64,000 nt of DNA from Parasphingorhabdus sp. SCSIO 66989 (GCF_032852305.1 NZ_CP136594.1:2641501-2705500); one strand, 5' to 3'; positions 51,455-61,164 are shown, counted from the stretch's first letter. A program made the numbers and translations. Notes: generated by a model from the letters alone, not told the origin.

Positions 51455-51802
51455 ATGACAGTTTCAAAATTTGCTCTTGCCCTCGCTGCCGGTGTTATCG
51501 CGACCACGGCTCAGGCGACGATGCCGATGCTGTATGAGGAAGCGTTGGCGCGTAGTGAAGAAGAGCGCATCATCAATGCACCGATTGCCGGTATCGAGAA
51601 CAAGCACTGGTTCAATTACCGCATCGACATTGCCGAGGCGCAGAAGGAATTGCGCTCCGATCTTGGCAAGGCGGATGATGTTGATGACCTGCGCGATGCC
51701 TGGGAGGAATATGCCGAGGAATTGCAAGAAGAGCGCAAACACTATGTCGAAGAAATGGCCGAACGCGGCTATCGTATGGGCACGGTGACCGTGGTAGAAT
51801 AA
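51455..51802 (+). CDS. Small exported hypothetical protein of the ECF regulon
   Basis: The 115-residue protein starts with a signal peptide (MTVSKFALALAAGVIATTAQ) and continues with a charged helical part (DDLRDAWEEYAEELQEERKHY). GAGGAG precedes the ATG. No family is recognised. An ECF promoter copy lies upstream and a bidirectional terminator downstream, shared with the anti-sigma gene. Confidence 0.75.
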   Translation: MTVSKFALALAAGVIATTAQATMPMLYEEALARSEEERIINAPIAGIENKHWFNYRIDIAEAQKELRSDLGKADDVDDLRDAWEEYAEELQEERKHYVEEMAERGYRMGTVTVVE

Positions 51803-51826
51803 TCGCTCTCTACCTGCTCCCCAACG

Positions 51827-51864
51827 AAAAAAAGGGACCGGTCACCATGCCGGTCCCTTTTTTT
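51827..51864. terminator. Bidirectional terminator
   Basis: AAAAAGGGACCGG, loop, CCGGTCCC, TTTTTTT: an 8-bp GC stem flanked by A and T runs, so it can end both the plus-strand gene at 51455 and the minus-strand anti-sigma gene ending at 51886. Confidence 0.85.
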
Positions 51865-51885
51865 GTGCCGATTGCGCTTGGCAGT

Positions 51886-52620
51886 TTAGCGCCAGCCCTT
51901 CTCGCGCGCCTCAGCCTCCGCCTCGGCATCAAGCGCATCGCCCGCCGTCATTTCCTGCGCCGCCGCCAGCAGATCGGACTCACTTCCGGCCTGGCGGAAT
52001 TCGGTATTTTGCCCATTGCTCAGTTCAAAGCGCTGTTTAATCTCCCAGCCTGTGTCATCGCGACAGGCAATGCCACCTGCATCGCTACCGCGATAGGCGC
52101 GGCACAGCTCACCACTTGCATTTTCAAAGCTCAGCAAGATGCGGGTCTCGGCATCAGTTGCTTGGGTTGCGACAAGCTGGTCGTCCAGCGCCGAAGCGAG
52201 CTGTGCTTCGGCATAGCCATCGGGCGTGGCGCTTTGCCATGGCTGCCACACCGCCAGCACCAGCGAAGCGGCCAACGCCGGACCGGCAACCGGAAACCAG
52301 CGGCGCATTGCAGGCGGCAAACTCCGCTTTTGCCGTTCAGAGGCTAGGCTGATGACCTCGGCCCCATCTTCCTCGTCAGCGCCTTCCTCGTCAGCCGCTC
52401 CTTTATCGTTGGTCGCCAACAAATCTGTGAGCCGGTCAGGCACCGGCTGGTCGAGGATCGGGGCAAAGTGCGCGCCGAGCTTTTCCTTCAAAGCGCGATG
52501 GGTCTCTACCTTGCGTGCAAGCGCGGGATCATCGGCAATCGCGGTCTCCACCAGCGATTTTTCTTCACCAGTCAGTTCGCCATCGGCATAGGCTGCGAGT
52601 TGCTCCTCGGTGATGCTCAT
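51886..52620 (-). CDS. Anti-sigma factor with single membrane helix
   Basis: The 244-residue protein begins with a zinc-finger-like anti-sigma N-terminus (MSITEEQLAAYADGELTGEE) but lacks a Cys/His cluster. One membrane helix follows (about residues 130-147, VAGPALAASLVLAVW), so a periplasmic C-terminus is likely. It overlaps the sigma factor stop by ATGA, the typical sigma/anti-sigma arrangement. It should hold the sigma factor inactive until a periplasmic signal arrives. Confidence 0.82.
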   Translation of the reverse strand: MSITEEQLAAYADGELTGEEKSLVETAIADDPALARKVETHRALKEKLGAHFAPILDQPVPDRLTDLLATNDKGAADEEGADEEDGAEVISLASERQKRSLPPAMRRWFPVAGPALAASLVLAVWQPWQSATPDGYAEAQLASALDDQLVATQATDAETRILLSFENASGELCRAYRGSDAGGIACRDDTGWEIKQRFELSNGQNTEFRQAGSESDLLAAAQEMTAGDALDAEAEAEAREKGWR

Positions 52621-53105
52621 GGCGTATCCTCCAACAGCTCCAGCAGCGCGTCGCGCCCGCGCACCAGGCGCGAGTTGAGCGTTCCCACCGGGCAACCGAC
52701 AATCTCTGCAGCCTCTTTGTAGGAATACCCCTCAACCATCACCAGAAGGACCGCTTCGCGCTGATCCTCGGGCAGTTTTTGCATCGCGCGGTCAACCATG
52801 GTGAGTTCCACCGATGCTTCCTGTGCCCCTTCCGAGCCGACCGACAGCCCCGCATCTTCGCTGACAAAGGTCTGTGATCGCCGCGCTCCGGCTCGCTTCT
52901 CATCGATACATATGTTGCGCATGATCCGATACATCCAGCTATCCAGCCGCGTCCCCTCCTGCCACTGGTCGCGACGAGTCAGAGCGCGTTCAATTGTTAA
53001 TTGGCACAAATCATCGCCATCAGCCGCTGAACCGGTCAGCCCGATAGCAAACCGCCGCAAGCGGGGCAGCAAATCGAGCAGTTCCTGTTCAAATGCCTTG
53101 GACAG
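52617..53105 (-). CDS. ECF RNA polymerase sigma factor
   Basis: The protein has sigma region 2 (LRRFAIGLTGSAADGDDLCQ, SWMYRIMRNICIDEKR) and region 4 (LPEDQREAVLLVMVEGYSYK, GTLNSRLVRGRDALLELL). The ATG-less 5' end: the frame opens at 53105 with CTG, preceded by GAAGG, giving LSKAFEQELLDLLPRLRR as expected for the family; a TTG at 53072 would cut it short. The use of CTG is therefore the best reading. It is downstream of a self-type ECF promoter. Confidence 0.87.
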   Translation of the reverse strand: MSKAFEQELLDLLPRLRRFAIGLTGSAADGDDLCQLTIERALTRRDQWQEGTRLDSWMYRIMRNICIDEKRAGARRSQTFVSEDAGLSVGSEGAQEASVELTMVDRAMQKLPEDQREAVLLVMVEGYSYKEAAEIVGCPVGTLNSRLVRGRDALLELLEDTP

Positions 53106-53123
53106 TTTTTTGTACCTTCATAT

Positions 53124-53155
53124 GGATGAAACGATTGGGCTCACTCGTTTCATCC
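53124..53155. promoter_or_regulatory. Symmetric divergent ECF promoter
   Basis: GGATGAAACGA, ten bases, TCGTTTCATCC: 11-bp perfect inverted arms. On either strand this gives GGATGAAAC, 13 bases, CGTTT, so it can drive the sigma/anti-sigma operon leftwards and the subtilase rightwards. It has the same spacing as the copies at 51375 and 54461. Confidence 0.7.
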
Positions 53156-53188
53156 CTGTGTAAGGGTAAAAAGTGGATATAAGCAAAT

Positions 53189-54442
53189 ATGCGCAAGATT
53201 CTGTCCATAACGATATGTATTATGCTGATGACGAGTCCGTTGGCGGCGCAGCTCAACCTGCCCGCGGGGCAAGTCCGGTTGCCGCCCGTTGGCGATACTA
53301 TCGGCGATGTCACCGACACGATCGGTGATACATTGGATGATACAGACAGCATCGTAGAGCGAAAGGCGCAGCAGCTATTGCGCGCCCGCGAGCGGAGCTT
53401 GTCACGGCTGCTGCGGCGCAATCGCGACCTGATCGAACGCGATGCACGCGGAGAACTGGCGCGGCGTGGCGAGATCATCGCCCAGGATCTGACCGAGGCT
53501 GAGCTAGCGCTTTTGCAGCAGGCTCGATTTCGCCTGATCGCACGCGAGACGATTGAGGGGCTGGACTTTAGCATCACGCGGCTTGGCACGCCGCAGGGGC
53601 TTGATCTTGCCGAGGCACAACAAGCGGCAGCAGAGATAGCGCCCAATGCCAATATCAGCGCTGACAATCTGCATTTTCAGGCGGGGACAATGGAACCTGT
53701 AAAGACAATGGTCCCAACCATGGTCGCCATGCAGAGTGCAACGCCAATCAATATCGAAGTGGGCATCATCGATGGCGCGCCTGGCGCGGCGACCAGAACA
53801 TTGGGCGAGAAAGGTTTTGCCAGCGGGGCGCCCAAGCCCTCAGATCATGGCAGCGCTATAGCCAGCCTGTTATGGGACGCAGGTATAAGGCGCATCCGTG
53901 TTGCCGATGTCTATGGCAGCGATCCGGCAGGCGGCAATGCGCTGGCCATTGCCAAGGCGCTGGGCTGGCTGACGGCCCGAGGCAGCAAGGTGGTGACGAT
54001 AAGTCTTGTCGGGCCCCGCAACCGGCTGGTCGAGCGGGCTGTGCAATCGGCGCGACTCAAGGGCATTGTTGTGGTGGCCGCTGTCGGCAATGACGGCCCC
54101 GCAGCACCGCCTCCTTACCCCGCATCCTATCCAGGTGTGGTCGCTATCACAGGCGTAGACCGCCGCGAGCGCGCGCTGATTGAGGCAGGCAGAGCGCTCA
54201 ATCTGGATTATGCTGCTCCAGGTGCGGATGTTTATGGCCTGAACGTAAAAGGCAAACGCAAGAGATTGCGCGGCACATCCTTTGCCACGCCATTGGCTGC
54301 GGCGCGGATTGCTGCGGCGATGGAACGCGGCGGTAACTGGCGCGCGCAGCTCGATGCAGAAGCGCGTGATCTCGGTACCAAAGGGCCCGACAAAATCTAT
54401 GGTCGCGGGCTGGTCTGTGCCGAATGCGGCAGAAAAAAATAA
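53189..54442 (+). CDS. Secreted S8 family serine protease (subtilase)
   Basis: The protein of 417 residues has a signal peptide (MRKILSITICIMLMTSPLAA), an N-terminal helical region with SLSRLLRRNRDLIER, then the catalytic domain with the triad Asp (VGIIDGAPG), His (PSDHGSAIASLL) and Ser (GTSFATPLAA) and oxyanion Asn (AAVGNDGP). A C-terminal Cys pair (VCAEC) follows. All catalytic residues are present. It lies just right of the symmetric ECF promoter. Confidence 0.88.
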   Translation: MRKILSITICIMLMTSPLAAQLNLPAGQVRLPPVGDTIGDVTDTIGDTLDDTDSIVERKAQQLLRARERSLSRLLRRNRDLIERDARGELARRGEIIAQDLTEAELALLQQARFRLIARETIEGLDFSITRLGTPQGLDLAEAQQAAAEIAPNANISADNLHFQAGTMEPVKTMVPTMVAMQSATPINIEVGIIDGAPGAATRTLGEKGFASGAPKPSDHGSAIASLLWDAGIRRIRVADVYGSDPAGGNALAIAKALGWLTARGSKVVTISLVGPRNRLVERAVQSARLKGIVVVAAVGNDGPAAPPPYPASYPGVVAITGVDRRERALIEAGRALNLDYAAPGADVYGLNVKGKRKRLRGTSFATPLAAARIAAAMERGGNWRAQLDAEARDLGTKGPDKIYGRGLVCAECGRKK

Positions 54443-54460
54443 AAATTTTCGCAGATGCAT

Positions 54461-54487
54461 GGATTAAACCGAAATCCCCATCCGTTT
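54461..54487 (+). promoter_or_regulatory. ECF promoter copy 3
   Basis: GGATTAAAC (54461-54469), 13 bases, CGTTT (54483-54487): about 59 bases before the ATG of the gene at 54542. It shares CATCCGTTT with the copy at 51375. Confidence 0.6.
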
Positions 54488-54541
54488 TCCTTTCAAGCGG
54501 TCAGAGAAAGGCCCGCTGATTAGACGAAAGGATAGGACATC

Positions 54542-55435
54542 ATGAAAAAGATTATCGTTACAGCAACCGCCATCGCCCTACTGCCGGTAGCAGCCCATGC
54601 ACAGCTGCTTGGCAACATAGGCGGCGGAGCCACAGGCTCTCTGCGCGGCACATTGGACAGCACCATTGGTAGCTCTTTCAGCAGTACCATCGATCGCACC
54701 ACACGCACTGTGCGTGGCACGGTCGATGGTACCGCTTCCACTGACGGCAACCAGTCGGTTGATGCCCGCAATGGCAGTGTTTCCGCCAACCGCAGCGCCA
54801 ATGGGTCGCTAACCGGCTCTACCGCGAGCCTGACCGACCTCGCCGTCCCTGCTCTTAGCAACGCGGCAGGCGCTTCAGGATATGGCGAGGCCAGTGGCCA
54901 AGGCAGTGCCAATGCGCAATTTGTCGGCACCAATGCCGTGATGGACGCGATCAGCCCGGCGGCAAGCAGCGCGGGCAATCTGGCGAGCAATGCTGCAGGC
55001 CGTGCGACCTCCACCGCAACCGGACTTGCACGCAGCGCGCCAATGCCCGGGATCCCTGTAGTGCCCGCGCTCGGCGGAGCCGCTCTGGGCGGCAATGGTT
55101 CAGCAGAAGGCAATGGCTCGGCTTCGTTGATTTCCTCACCGCTGGCGGTTGCTGGCAGCGCTGCATCAGCTGGTCAGGGTGCCGCGACAGTCACCCCGGG
55201 AATGCCGGTGACGACGCCCGACGGCGCGTCTCTTGGTCAGGTGCAGCAGATTGTCGCCAATGGCCGCGGCGAAGTGCAGCAGGTCGTGGTGCAACAGGGC
55301 AATGTCACCCGCACCCTGCCCGCTGGTATGTTCAGTGCCAATGGCAACGCTCTGGTGGCTGGTGAGGCAGAAGGACAGGCTCGGGCAAGCGATACCGCCG
55401 AACCTGCCCCGGCTCAGAATGGCGCTGCCAACTGA
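54542..55435 (+). CDS. Exported Gly/Ala/Ser-rich protein with PRC-barrel-like end
   Basis: The 297-residue protein starts with a signal peptide (MKKIIVTATAIALLPVAAHA), has a long Gly/Ala/Ser/Thr-rich middle and ends in a PRC-barrel-like block (TPDGASLGQVQQIVANGRGE). AAAGGATAGGA precedes the ATG. It has an ECF promoter and a terminator. It is probably a periplasmic or surface protein of unknown role. Confidence 0.75.
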   Translation: MKKIIVTATAIALLPVAAHAQLLGNIGGGATGSLRGTLDSTIGSSFSSTIDRTTRTVRGTVDGTASTDGNQSVDARNGSVSANRSANGSLTGSTASLTDLAVPALSNAAGASGYGEASGQGSANAQFVGTNAVMDAISPAASSAGNLASNAAGRATSTATGLARSAPMPGIPVVPALGGAALGGNGSAEGNGSASLISSPLAVAGSAASAGQGAATVTPGMPVTTPDGASLGQVQQIVANGRGEVQQVVVQQGNVTRTLPAGMFSANGNALVAGEAEGQARASDTAEPAPAQNGAAN

Positions 55436-55469
55436 TTGCAAAGTACGGACGAGATGTTCGGCATGAGAA

Positions 55470-55501
55470 GCCCGCTTCCAGATGATGGAGGCGGGCCTTT
55501 T
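55470..55501 (+). terminator. Rho-independent terminator
   Basis: GCCCGCTTCC, loop AGATGAT, GGAGGCGGGC, then CTTTTGC: a 10-bp stem with one G-T pair ending the exported-protein gene at 54542. Confidence 0.85.
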
Positions 55502-55601
55502 GCTTACAAAGCCAGAGTTTGGAAGCCATTTAGAATGTTGCAGAAATCTGTCTTTACATTACAGTCACGCCTTAAACAGATAAGCAACAATAGGTGGTGT
55601 T

Positions 55602-58600
55602 ATGAGAGGCTTACGGGGACGCTTCGATAGGGTGTTTGCCATATTCGTGCTGATACTGGGCCTCAGCATAACCTCCCCCGCCCTCGCACAATCCGAGAAA
55701 GACAAGAAGGAACAGAGCGCGCTATCATCTTTGCCGCTGCGCCTGATTGGGCCGTCCTATCCTTCCGGCAGAATATCGGACTTCGCATTCTTCTCCGATG
55801 GGCCGCATCATTATCTGGTTGCGACTGCTTCTGCCGGGCTTTGGGTTACCAAGAATTCCGGTATCTCTTGGGAGCCGCTTTTTGATCGACAAGGAGTCTA
55901 TGCCATTGGCGTGGTGGAGATTGCGCCTTCTGATGAGAAGGTCATCTGGGTCGGCACGGGTGAGAATAATGCTCAGCGCTCTGTGGCCTTTGGTGATGGC
56001 GTCTATAAGTCCACCGATGGCGGCAAGAGCTGGAGCAATATGGGGCTGAAGAACTCCGGCCATATCAGCCAGATCTGGATTAACCCCGAAGATGCCAATA
56101 CCGTTTTGGTGGCAGCACAAGGCCCGCTGTGGTCATCGGGCGGCGATCGTGGCCTTTACAAGACAAGTGATGGTGGCGCGAGCTGGGAGCAGATTCTGGC
56201 GGTAGATGAACATACCGGCATCAATGAATTTGTTGTCCATCCAGATAATCCCGACATGATCGTCGCCTCTTCCTATCAGCGTCGGCGGCATGTCTGGGTG
56301 TTGATCAATGGTGGCCCGGGCTCGGGCATTCACCGCACCAGCGATGGCGGCGAGAATTGGAAGCAAGTGACAACCGGTCTGCCCAAGGATGATATGGGCC
56401 GCATTGGTCTCGCCATGGCGCCTTCCAACCCGAATATGGTCTATGCCATTATCGAGGGGCAGCCCAAGGAACAGGGTGTCTATCGCTCAAGCGATTTTGG
56501 ACAGAACTGGGCAAAGCGGTCCGGCCATATGACCACCAGCCCGCAATATTATAATGAGATCGTGGTCGACCCGGTTGATGAGAATATTCTCTATTCGCTC
56601 GATACCTTTACCAAGCGCTCCAAAGATGGTGGCAAGACCTTTACCAATTTGAACGCCGATAGCCGCCATGTCGATGACCATGCCATATGGATAAACAAGG
56701 ATAATACCGATCATCTGCTGATCGGCGGCGATGGTGGCATCTATGAAAGCTGGGATGGTGGAACGCTGTGGCGGCATATGCAGAATCTGCCGATCGTGCA
56801 GTTTTACCGCATCCAGCCGGACAATGCCGCGCCCTTCTATAATGTTTGCGGCGGTACACAGGATAATAATTCACTCTGTGGCCCTTCGCGTACAACCGTG
56901 TCGCATGGCATCACCAATTCAGACTGGCATATTGTGCTGGGCGGCGATGGCTATAAGCCGCAAATTGATCCGCGCGATCCCAATATCGTCTATGCGCAAT
57001 ATCAATATGGCGGCCTTGCCCGGCATGACCGGCGGACACAGGAGCGGGTTTTCCTGACGCCGCAGCCGCAATCCGGCGAACCAGACTATAAATGGAACTG
57101 GAACACGCCATTGCTGATCAGCCCGCATAATCCCGACCGGATTTACTATGCGGCGGAATATCTCTTTGCCTCTAATGACCGGGGCAATTCATGGCAGAAG
57201 ATTAGTCCCGACCTGACACGCCAGATCGACCGCAATGCACTGGAGGTGATGGGCCGCGTCTGGAGCGTGGATGCGATTGCCAAAAATGATTCCACCTCGA
57301 TCTACGGCGCGGCGATTGCGCTCAGCGAAAGCCCGTTGGCGGAAGGTCTGATCTATGTTGGCACCGATGATGGCGTCATCTCGGTGACTGAGGATAATGG
57401 TGGCAATTGGCGCCGCCTGGAGCGGGTGAGCGGTGTGCCCGATATGACGCTGGTGGAAGACATCATCGCCTCGCATCATAATCCTGATGTCGCCTATGCC
57501 GTGTTCGACAATCACAAGCGCGGCGACAATAGGGCCTATGTCTATCGCACCAATGATCGCGGCCGCTCCTGGCGGTCTATTGCTGGCAATCTGCCCAATA
57601 ATGGCGCTGTGCACACCATTGCCGAAGACCATGTTGACCCGAACCTGCTCTTTGTCGGCACCGAATTTGGCCTGTTCTACACCCAGAATGGTGGCGCAAG
57701 CTGGCAGCAGCTCAAGACCAAATTCCCGACCATTGCAGTGCGCGATCTGGAGATTCAGCGCCGCGAAAATGATCTGGTCGTCGGTACTTTTGGCCGCGGC
57801 ATCTATGTGCTTGATGATTATTCGCCACTGCGCACCAGCGCTGGTTCGGTTGCCGGATCAGAAGCGACGCTATTCGGTGTTCGCGATCCTTGGCTCTATG
57901 TCGAAGGCGATCTATGGGGCGGCGGACGCAATGGCAAGGGCTCCAATGGCGACAATTTCTGGCGTGCAGAGAACCCGCCTTATGGCGCTGTCTTCACCTA
58001 TGCGCTGCGTGATGGCCTGAAGTCGAGCGCGGCTGCGCGGCGAGAGGCCGAAAGGAAGATTGAGAAAAATGGCGGCGATACGCCCTATCCGTCTTGGGAA
58101 ACGCTGCGCGCCGAGGATCGCGAGGATGAACCTGCCATAATGTTCACCATCACCGACAGCGCAGGCAAAGTCGTGCGGCGGATGACCGCGCCGCATACAA
58201 AAGGTCTGCACCGCATTGCCTGGGACTTGCGCTATGATGCACCTAATCCGACGCGGCTTAAAGCAGCAGAAGCGCCCTATTTTGGCGGCGCGCCCGTCGG
58301 CCCAATGGTCTTACCCGGTCGCTATACCGCGACATTGGCCAAGCGTATCAATGGCGTTGTGACCCCGCTTGCAGAGCCGCAGAGCTTTATGGTGAAAGTG
58401 CTCGAAAACAGCGAAGAGATTGCACAGGATCGTGCGGCTGTTCTGGCCTTCCAGCAAGAGACCGCCGATCTGTCTCGCGCGGTGTCGGGTGCTGGCGCGG
58501 CGTCGCGTGAGCTGCGCAATCGTCTGGCGCACCTCAAGGTTGCTGTCGAAACACTGCAGTCGCCCAATGACAGTCAGAGAACGTCCATCCAGCAGATTGA

Positions 58601-58907
58601 GGGCATTCTAGACGAGACGGACAGAGCGCTGTTTGGCGATCGCACGATCAGCAGTCGCAATGAGCCTGCACCGCGCTCAATTGCCGCCCGTATTGGCCAA
58701 ATTCGTGGCTGGGGCTGGTCGCATCAGTCGCCGGTTACCGGTTCGGACCAGCAGGCCCTCGCCATTGCCAAGCAGGAGTTCGGTTCTGCACTCGCTCAGC
58801 TGCGCGATGTAGAGACACGCATCCAGGCATTGGAGAATGAGCTCGAAGGTCTGGGCGCGCCCTATACACCGGGTAGTGGCGTGCCGACCTGGCCCTTGCA
58901 ACGATAG
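55602..58907 (+). CDS. BNR-repeat (VPS10/sortilin-like) exoprotein
   Basis: The 1101-residue protein has a signal peptide (FAIFVLILGLSITSPALA), a beta-propeller built of BNR repeats (STDGGKSW, TSDGGASWE, TSDGGENWK, SKDGGKTF, TNDRGRSWRS), then a helical and beta C-terminal region ending VPTWPLQR. Such proteins resemble sortilin/VPS10 or glycosyl hydrolase-like propellers of unknown substrate. A paralogue runs on the opposite strand at 62284-64000. It precedes a TonB receptor, so surface capture of a macromolecule or peptide is a possibility. Confidence 0.85.
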   Translation: MRGLRGRFDRVFAIFVLILGLSITSPALAQSEKDKKEQSALSSLPLRLIGPSYPSGRISDFAFFSDGPHHYLVATASAGLWVTKNSGISWEPLFDRQGVYAIGVVEIAPSDEKVIWVGTGENNAQRSVAFGDGVYKSTDGGKSWSNMGLKNSGHISQIWINPEDANTVLVAAQGPLWSSGGDRGLYKTSDGGASWEQILAVDEHTGINEFVVHPDNPDMIVASSYQRRRHVWVLINGGPGSGIHRTSDGGENWKQVTTGLPKDDMGRIGLAMAPSNPNMVYAIIEGQPKEQGVYRSSDFGQNWAKRSGHMTTSPQYYNEIVVDPVDENILYSLDTFTKRSKDGGKTFTNLNADSRHVDDHAIWINKDNTDHLLIGGDGGIYESWDGGTLWRHMQNLPIVQFYRIQPDNAAPFYNVCGGTQDNNSLCGPSRTTVSHGITNSDWHIVLGGDGYKPQIDPRDPNIVYAQYQYGGLARHDRRTQERVFLTPQPQSGEPDYKWNWNTPLLISPHNPDRIYYAAEYLFASNDRGNSWQKISPDLTRQIDRNALEVMGRVWSVDAIAKNDSTSIYGAAIALSESPLAEGLIYVGTDDGVISVTEDNGGNWRRLERVSGVPDMTLVEDIIASHHNPDVAYAVFDNHKRGDNRAYVYRTNDRGRSWRSIAGNLPNNGAVHTIAEDHVDPNLLFVGTEFGLFYTQNGGASWQQLKTKFPTIAVRDLEIQRRENDLVVGTFGRGIYVLDDYSPLRTSAGSVAGSEATLFGVRDPWLYVEGDLWGGGRNGKGSNGDNFWRAENPPYGAVFTYALRDGLKSSAAARREAERKIEKNGGDTPYPSWETLRAEDREDEPAIMFTITDSAGKVVRRMTAPHTKGLHRIAWDLRYDAPNPTRLKAAEAPYFGGAPVGPMVLPGRYTATLAKRINGVVTPLAEPQSFMVKVLENSEEIAQDRAAVLAFQQETADLSRAVSGAGAASRELRNRLAHLKVAVETLQSPNDSQRTSIQQIEGILDETDRALFGDRTISSRNEPAPRSIAARIGQIRGWGWSHQSPVTGSDQQALAIAKQEFGSALAQLRDVETRIQALENELEGLGAPYTPGSGVPTWPLQR

Positions 58908-58986
58908 ACGAACACTCTGGTTTGAGTGCCATATTTGCAACTCCCGAATCTGGCTCAAACGGGCTAGGATACAGGGAGGGTCGAAA

Positions 58987-61110
58987 GTGTTTAGAGTGTC
59001 ATCCCATCAGCGCAGCCATTTGCTGAGCCTTGCTGTTGCGGCGGCGCATATATTCTGGGTTGCGCCTGCATATGCAATATCAGATGCGGAAGACGTGACC
59101 GCTGATGATGCTGACGAAATTGTCGTCATGGGCACGCGCTCTGAAAGAGAGCTGGACTCCGAACCGTATTCCATTGAAGTAATAAGCCGCCAGCAGCTGG
59201 AACGCGAATTGCCGCGCACCGTGCCCGAAGCCCTGGACACATTGCCGGGGGTTTTGGTGCAGAAAACCGCATCGGGTCATGGCTCGCCCTATATTCGCGG
59301 CTTTACCGGCAATCGCACTTTGATGGTCATTGATGGCATACGCTATAACAATGCGACCTATCGCGATGGCGCGAATGAGTATTTTGCCCAGATCGACAAT
59401 TTCACCCTGTCGCAGATTGAGCTGATCGCGGGGCCGTCTTCGGCACTTTATGGCAGCGAGGCCGTCGGCGGGACCATCAGTCTGGCGACGCAATCCTCGG
59501 GCATATTTGACCACAATGATCGCTTCATCGACGGTCAGCAGATTTTGCGGGTATCGACCGGCGATGGCAGTTTTGTATCGCGCTCCGCGCTGAATGTCGG
59601 GAAAGGCGGCAGCTGGGGTCTGCGCGGCGGGGTGACGGTGCGCGACTATGGCAATGTCCGCGCAGCCGGGTTCGGAGAGCTTCTGAATACCGGCTATACC
59701 GAGCGCGCCTTTGATGCGCGGCTGGATGTCGCGCTGTCACCGCGCTGGACAGCGACACTGGCGCATCAAAGCCTGTGGCAGAATGATGTGCCGCGCACCC
59801 ATTCGACCATCTTCTCGGTGCCCTTTGCCGGAACGGAAGTCGGCACCGACCTGCGGCGCGACAAAGATCACCAGCGCGGTTTGACCTATCTGAAAATCAA
59901 TGGCGATACCGATCTTGACTGGATGCGCTCGCTCGATGTCACCTTCTCCTATCAGTCGCGTACCGAGGAAGAGGACCGGATACGCGGCGATGAACTGAGG
60001 ATCGATGAGTCTTTCACCTCGGACCTGTTCGCGCTCAACGCGGTCGCCTCGGCAGAGTTTGGTAGCGTCGAACTGACCTATGGCTTCGATCTCAGCCATG
60101 AGCTGATTGACAGTGCTCGCACCGATACCGCGTCTGATGGAACCGTGACCGTCCGGCTGCAGGGACCGGTCGGCACCGATGCGCGCTATGATCAGGCCGG
60201 ATTGTTTCTCCGCAGCATTACCAATGTGGCAGACGGGCTGACAGTGGAGGCGGGTCTGCGCGCATCCTTTGTTGATACGTCTATCGGTCAATTTGCCGAT
60301 CCCGTGACCGGCGGGGCGCGATCCTTTTCGGACAATTGGTCCGATCTTTCCGGTTCGGTAAGAGCGCTGTATCGCGATCAGGGCCACAGCCTGTGGGCTG
60401 GCTATAGCCGATCCTTCCGCGCCCCCAATATCGCCGATATCAGCCGCTTTGGCCGCAGCCGCTCAAGCGAGATTGAAGTCGCCAGCCTAGACCTGACGCC
60501 AGAGCGCTTTGACACATTCGAGCTAGCCTATAGCTACGACAATGAACAAGTTGCATTCGGCCTCACCGCCTACACCACCGAGCTGCACGACTATATCGCC
60601 ACCGTACCGACAGGTAATATCCGTGAGGGCCTGATCGAGGTCGCCAAGCGCAATGCAGCCTCCGGGCGGATATCGGGCGTAGAAGCATTTTTCCGCGCCG
60701 ACCTGGGCAGCGGTTTCGCGTTTAACAGTAACGCCACCTGGCTCCGCGGTCGCCTGACCACACCCACTGTCGATGGCCCATTGCGCGAACCGATAAGCCG
60801 CATTCAGCCCATAACCGGCAATTTCACCCTGACCTGGGAGCGCGACGACCATTGGGCGCTGGCCGAACTGACCCTGACCGACCGCGCCGATGAACTGAGC
60901 AGCGGCGACCTGCTCGATGTCGAACGCATCCCGCCCGGCGGCACCCCCGGCTATGCCCTACTCAACATCCGCGGCGGCACGGAGATCGCTGATGGAGTTG
61001 CGCTGACCTTGGCGCTCAACAACGTGTTCGACGAAGCATACCGCGCCCATGGCTCGGGCAATAATGAACCCGGAAGGCATCTGATTGCAGGGATGAATGT
61101 GCAGTTTTGA
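58987..61110 (+). CDS. TonB-dependent outer-membrane receptor
   Basis: This 707-residue receptor starts at GTG 58987, which has GGGAGG upstream; an earlier frame start overlaps the neighbour and adds an improbable N-terminus. It has a signal peptide (LLSLAVAAAHIFWVAPAYA), a plug with DEIVVMGTRSERELDSEP, then GVLVQKTASGHGSPYIRGFT and GPSSALYGSEAVGGTI, and a barrel ending IAGMNVQF. It starts 79 bases after the BNR gene stop on the same strand, so both may act on one substrate. Confidence 0.92.
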   Translation: MFRVSSHQRSHLLSLAVAAAHIFWVAPAYAISDAEDVTADDADEIVVMGTRSERELDSEPYSIEVISRQQLERELPRTVPEALDTLPGVLVQKTASGHGSPYIRGFTGNRTLMVIDGIRYNNATYRDGANEYFAQIDNFTLSQIELIAGPSSALYGSEAVGGTISLATQSSGIFDHNDRFIDGQQILRVSTGDGSFVSRSALNVGKGGSWGLRGGVTVRDYGNVRAAGFGELLNTGYTERAFDARLDVALSPRWTATLAHQSLWQNDVPRTHSTIFSVPFAGTEVGTDLRRDKDHQRGLTYLKINGDTDLDWMRSLDVTFSYQSRTEEEDRIRGDELRIDESFTSDLFALNAVASAEFGSVELTYGFDLSHELIDSARTDTASDGTVTVRLQGPVGTDARYDQAGLFLRSITNVADGLTVEAGLRASFVDTSIGQFADPVTGGARSFSDNWSDLSGSVRALYRDQGHSLWAGYSRSFRAPNIADISRFGRSRSSEIEVASLDLTPERFDTFELAYSYDNEQVAFGLTAYTTELHDYIATVPTGNIREGLIEVAKRNAASGRISGVEAFFRADLGSGFAFNSNATWLRGRLTTPTVDGPLREPISRIQPITGNFTLTWERDDHWALAELTLTDRADELSSGDLLDVERIPPGGTPGYALLNIRGGTEIADGVALTLALNNVFDEAYRAHGSGNNEPGRHLIAGMNVQF

Positions 61111-61164
61111 AGCATAGTCTGGCAGCGTCGAGGTCAATATGAGACTGCCCGCTTAGACCTATTT

